Shown here piece after piece: positions 17,434-21,070 of a stretch of 21,070 nucleotides of DNA. The stretch is taken from contig AJFK01000349.1 of assembly GCA_000467715.1 (NCBI GenBank), forward strand, positions 1-21,070, written 5' to 3'. Position 1 is the first letter of the stretch, and each line of letters begins with the position of its first letter. The translations under genes were made by a program, and so were the position numbers. Below the pieces are notes generated by a model that saw only the letters and a list, made by a program, of their open reading frames with translations, ran no database searches and had not been told where the DNA came from. This DNA is from Hysterium pulicare CBS 123377 (taxonomy: Eukaryota > Ascomycota > Dothideomycetes > Hysteriales > Hysteriaceae).

Positions 17434-19290
17434 ATGCCATCGAGTTCCCAACCCCGTGTAGCATCTCTCCCAGGCTCGTTACCCGCCACAACGATACCTC
17501 CTAATATCGACGCTAAGCAGATACTTGCCTCTTTCCCGCAGAATCTGGCAAACCTCGATCAGACTCACGTCACGGAAGATGCTTTATGGAGAGATTCCTT
17601 CGCATTGACGGGGACGTTACGCACATTTTACTCAGCCAAAACCATCGACAACGTATGGCATCACAGAAGTAAACATTTGAAAGCCACATCTTTCAACCTG
17701 GACACGGACTCTGCGCAAACCGTTCGCGTACAAGGCTCTTCATGGATTGATGTACCTTTTACTTTCGAAACTCATGCATCGCCTGCTACGACATGTAGCG
17801 GGATCCTGTCGTTGGTTCCGACTCCTAATGGTGAATGGAAAATCTGGATCATACGAACCATTCTAGAGCAGCTGAAAGGCGAAAACAGTGCCGATGAGCT
17901 TTCTCCATACAAGCCCGATCAGATCACTAATGGAGCTCATACTCAGACGAATGGAGCATCCAACTCTTTGCAACCGACCCACTTCGACGCTGTGGTTGTT
18001 GGCGGTGGTCAGGCAGGCCTCAGCGTTGCTGGCAGATTGAAAGCACTAGGGGTGTCATACGTCGTTCTAGAAAAGAACCAACATGTGGGCGATAATTGGA
18101 AACTTCGATACGGCTCAGCGAGGCTCCACACGGTTCGGCAGTACTCCCATCTACCTTTTGATCGAACCTTTCCGTCTGATTACCAAGAGTTCTTGACGAA
18201 GGATGACCTGGCAAGAGGATACCTAGACTGGACTCGCAAGTACGATATCCGGGTTTGGACGTCCACTAGTCTCTCTTCCGGCACGTGGAATGAGGCTGAA
18301 AAGGAGTGGACACTTAAGATCAACAGGGGAGGAGAAACACAGTCAATTACAGCCTGCCATGTGATTCTCGCCATCGGAGCAGGTGGTCAGATACCAGTCA
18401 TGCCAGCATATCCCCACCGTTCACTCTTCCAAGGCACAGTACTCCATTCTGCACAGTATACCGAACCATCTCACTGGAAAGGCAAACACGGAATTGTCGT
18501 AGGCACAGCAAACACCGGACACGACGTAGCTGAAGACATGCTAGATGCAGGCTTAGCATCCGTAACCATGATCCAACGCTCCCCCACTTACGTTCTGCCT
18601 TACGAATACTATCAAAAGGTTCAAGACCTCCTTTACAACGATAACTTCTCCACCGAATACGCGGACCGCTTAAGTTTCTCAAATCCCATGGCTGTGAGTC
18701 GCTTGCTGGCGACAAAAACCTTACATGCTGCAGCAGGCAAGGAGCCTGAACGGTTTGATGCGCTTGAGAAGGCGGGTTTTAAGCTTGATAGGCATGGCGA
18801 TATTACTTATTATATTTCTGAGCGTTTTGGGGGACATTACATGGATGTTGGGGCTTCGAAGAAGATCGCGGATGGACGGATAAAGGTGAAGTCAGATTCG
18901 TTACCGATTGGTTATACGCCGAATGGTCTGGAGTTCGCTGATGGCTCGAGTCTACCTGCTGATCTTATCGTCTTTGCCACTGGGTTCAACAGCGATGTAC
19001 GATCTTCGGTGAAGGAGTTCTTTGGGTCGGAAGTTGCCAGTCAAGCTGATGACTTTTGGGGCATTGACAAGGAAGGGGAACTCCATGGAGCTTTTAAACC
19101 TCAAAGACGTAAGTACCATTTTCTTTGTGAAGTCATCTCCTCCCAGGCTAATATCGATGAAGATCCCGGTATTTGGTATCATGGCGGAACACTTGGCCAT
19201 GCACGATACTTTTCTCGGTTTATTGCGCTGCATATTCAAGCGGCATTGAAGGGTACTCCGATACAGGTTTATAGAGAAACTCCGAAATAG
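17434..19290 (+). CDS. FAD/NADPH-dependent monooxygenase (FMO/YUCCA-like) with NTF2-like N-terminus
   Basis: Exons 17434-19108 and 19163-19290 give 600 residues. The 54-base intron (GTAAGT, CTAAT branch site, GAAG) is a multiple of three without stops, so unspliced RNA would code for 618 residues; splicing creates the family-typical HPGIWYHGG. Residues about 30-145 resemble the NTF2/SnoaL fold often fused to such fungal enzymes. The FAD motif is GGGQAG at 190-195. The FMO fingerprint FQGTVLHSAQY spans 332-342 (F-G-H-Y). The NADPH motif is GTANTG at 357-362, and the ATGF motif is at 515-518. It should use NADPH and oxygen to oxidise a small nucleophile or carbonyl compound; the substrate is unknown. 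FxGxxxHxxxY favours an FMO over a Baeyer-Villiger type. No membrane anchor or signal peptide is seen, so it is probably cytosolic. Confidence 0.9.
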   Translation: MPSSSQPRVASLPGSLPATTIPPNIDAKQILASFPQNLANLDQTHVTEDALWRDSFALTGTLRTFYSAKTIDNVWHHRSKHLKATSFNLDTDSAQTVRVQGSSWIDVPFTFETHASPATTCSGILSLVPTPNGEWKIWIIRTILEQLKGENSADELSPYKPDQITNGAHTQTNGASNSLQPTHFDAVVVGGGQAGLSVAGRLKALGVSYVVLEKNQHVGDNWKLRYGSARLHTVRQYSHLPFDRTFPSDYQEFLTKDDLARGYLDWTRKYDIRVWTSTSLSSGTWNEAEKEWTLKINRGGETQSITACHVILAIGAGGQIPVMPAYPHRSLFQGTVLHSAQYTEPSHWKGKHGIVVGTANTGHDVAEDMLDAGLASVTMIQRSPTYVLPYEYYQKVQDLLYNDNFSTEYADRLSFSNPMAVSRLLATKTLHAAAGKEPERFDALEKAGFKLDRHGDITYYISERFGGHYMDVGASKKIADGRIKVKSDSLPIGYTPNGLEFADGSSLPADLIVFATGFNSDVRSSVKEFFGSEVASQADDFWGIDKEGELHGAFKPQRRKYHFLCEVISSQANIDEDPGIWYHGGTLGHARYFSRFIALHIQAALKGTPIQVYRETPK

Positions 19291-19362
19291 ACTGGGACAA
19301 GTCGTATCCCTACGATGACCTATTTTAATGACACTCAGGCTTCTGCTTCTTCGTCCCCCATC

Positions 19363-20483
19363 TTACTTTCGTCCTTTCGGACCACAGCCTTTAGCGCCGA
19401 AATGATGCTTTATCACCCTGGAAGCCAACCCTGGAATGTTGTTCAACATCTCTTCCGCCTTAGCATGCATACCATATATTTCCAGATCATCTCTAATGTA
19501 CTTCGCTACCACATCTCTCAACTTGGTATCAGAGTCGTGAGTGGTAGTATAAACGACCTGGATTGAATCATAAAAGCCTTCATTGGTGTAGTGATCGTTG
19601 CAAGAAGCGGTGTACTTCTCCAAAGCCAGCGCTTTTAGACCCGAAATCATGTACTTGTCGGCGATTGTGTACATCTTGGCATGGACTACGGGAGCATCTC
19701 GAAACACTGCTGTCTTCTGGGGCGTGCCCTCGGTGGCCTTCTCGTGTGTGATAATCCCGATGAGGTCTACCTCAAAATCTCCCTCTTCCAATTTATTATA
19801 CGCATTTATCACGTATGTGTGGCCTTCAGAAAGCTGTTCACGGTTCATGTTAGTATCTCGCATACTCTTGAATAGATGTCACCATACCTTGAGATCAGGG
19901 AAATATTCCTGGACAAGCTCCACAGCCTCCGTCATATGCTCCTTGCTTAAAGTTCCGAGGCCGTCGGAAATCATCCTTCTGGCTTCAAAAGACTTGTCAT
20001 CTCTTCCGAATTCCATCCTTACTGACAAAGGGCGAGCGTCGGCTTCTCCGCAGATGTGGTAGTCCAGCTCATAGAAATATTGAAGCATCAGGGCTACAAT
20101 GCCCGGTTCATCTTCTTTTAGATCGATTTTGCCCTCTTCGGCTTCCTGTCACTTGATTAGGGTCTTTCTTTGCTGGTTCGGGGTGAAAATTAAAATATAT
20201 GTTAAGCCAATGGGCAAGCATTTCTAGGGTTCGCACTTTTAATCTGACAAGTGATACGCACCTTTCCAAATCGACAAGCGGCATCGAGGAACTCTGACCG
20301 AGGACAGACGATGCTTTTGTGGACTGCGTGTCGATCATCTCCGCAGACGATGGTCAGATCGGAATGCTTGCCCGAGACGAAAAGTCTATTCCTTGTTAGA
20401 TGCGACAACGCCAGAGATGGAAGATATGCTTACTCTTTCATGGATTTCACGAGAGCTTCGTAGGGTTCTTTCGTTGTTGGCAT
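19363..20483 (-). CDS. BTB/POZ-domain protein, four exons
   Basis: Exons in coding order: 20483-20434, 20385-20262, 20145-19888, 19833-19363, total 300 residues. The start lies in CCACCATG. Introns are 48, 116 and 54 bases with GT...AG ends; the last has a perfect TACTAAC branch site (19849-19855). After a 17-residue leader the BTB domain opens with SGKHSDLTIVCGDDRHAVHK and SIVCPRSEFLDAACRFGK. It then continues KIDLKEDEPGIVALMLQYFYELDY, and later VVHAKMYTIADKYMISGLKALALEKY. This is the standard fungal BTB layout of domain plus helical tail. The C-terminus is basic (GAKGCGPKGRK). Substrate or partner is unknown. It is convergent with the FMO gene, with 72 bases between stops. Sequence is clearly related to, but diverged from, the BTB protein at 11844. 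Confidence 0.88.
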
Positions 20484-20875
20484 GGTGGATGATGTTACGC
20501 AGGATCCTGAGGAGTGGCAGTCGGTTGCGCTACAGTTGTCTTTAATGCGTGGAAAGTGCGTTCCGCGTTTAGTATGTGGAGTGAGACGTCCTTGCTATCT
20601 CGACAAGGTAGAACACATTGGAAATAGAGCGGCTAGATTAATCCGTGAATAACGTGTGGTGAAGTATTTCGTGAGTCAATTATGAAGCAGTACTGAGTGC
20701 ACGGGCCGGTCTCTAACCTAATATGTGCGGCGTACTCTTCGGATAGCTAAAACCCCTGCTTGTTGTCCATACAAGACATCAAGAGGCACCATCTGGTCTC
20801 TTTCTCTTTCAACCCTCTCGCAAGATTAAATAACGCTCCAGAGTTTGTGCTTTATTAGTGTGAAGATGTTAAACT
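20484..20875. other. Upstream region of the second BTB gene
   Basis: About 390 bases of normal composition before the AT-rich block. It should contain the promoter of the minus-strand BTB gene. A pyrimidine-rich run (TCTCTTTCTCTTTCAACC, near 20800) is visible. No RNA gene or open frame of interest was seen. Confidence 0.4.
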
Positions 20876-20879
20876 ATCA

Positions 20880-21070
20880 TCGCTCTCCTACTCTTAACCT
20901 AATACACTTAACTTTATTATAAGTATAACTTATATCTTTTTAAAAAAAAATTACTTTTATATTAAGTAAAATAATATAGAAAGTTTAAGAATAGACTATA
21001 GTACTACTTAATACTTTAATTAACTAGAGTATTCTATTAAAAATTATATATAATTATAATTAAAAGTTTA
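20880..21070. other. Abrupt AT-rich block at right edge
   Basis: Composition falls sharply after about 20880. The two lines 20941-21060 contain only about 15 G or C in 120 bases, and TA steps dominate. Such blocks in ascomycetes often come from repeat-induced point mutation (RIP) of old repeats, but no element can be named here and the block runs off the window. Confidence 0.7.

Overview
The window looks like nuclear DNA of a filamentous ascomycete. Short introns of 48-116 bases (GT...AG, some with CTAAT or TACTAAC branch sites) interrupt several genes. Start codons sit in CACC- or AACC-ATG contexts. The gene families are typically fungal: 2EXR/F-box-like proteins, BTB/POZ proteins with long linkers, a very large Ser-rich disordered protein, an MFS pump, and a flavin monooxygenase with an NTF2-like N-terminus. 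The genus cannot be fixed from sequence alone; a leotiomycete or dothideomycete would fit. Both ends are AT-rich: a 16-base-period tandem repeat at 1-158 and a block of about 13% GC from about 20880 to 21070. The genes therefore lie on a normal-GC island between AT-rich stretches.

Left third (509-6922): five paralogues lie head to tail on the minus strand, all with an LPLEIR/VRQxIYxEAM-type core. Copies 1 (509-1663) and 4 (4726-5700) are open. Copies 2 (1987-2984), 3 (3369-4576) and 5 (6118-6922) carry frameshifts; copy 2 also has an in-frame stop and copy 3 lacks the ancestral start. The copies share a basic N-terminal motif of about 22 residues, separated from the core by a variable linker. 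This is a birth-and-death tandem family.

Middle (7467-14710): a 1199-residue disordered Ser/Pro/Arg protein (minus) shares a 777-base divergent promoter with a BTB protein (plus, one intron) that begins with an N-myristoylation-like peptide. The BTB gene converges, with only 27 bases between stop codons, on a five-exon MFS transporter (minus).

Right third: 14711-17433 has no convincing gene but holds a diverged direct duplication with an offset of about 500 bases. An FMO-type flavoprotein gene follows (plus, with a 54-base intron whose retention keeps the frame). It converges on a second BTB gene (minus, four exons). No tRNA, rRNA, CRISPR array, telomere repeat or recognisable intact transposon was seen.

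The most unusual combination is the decaying 2EXR array next to two BTB genes. Both families contain or resemble ubiquitin-ligase adaptors, but a shared function is only an inference.
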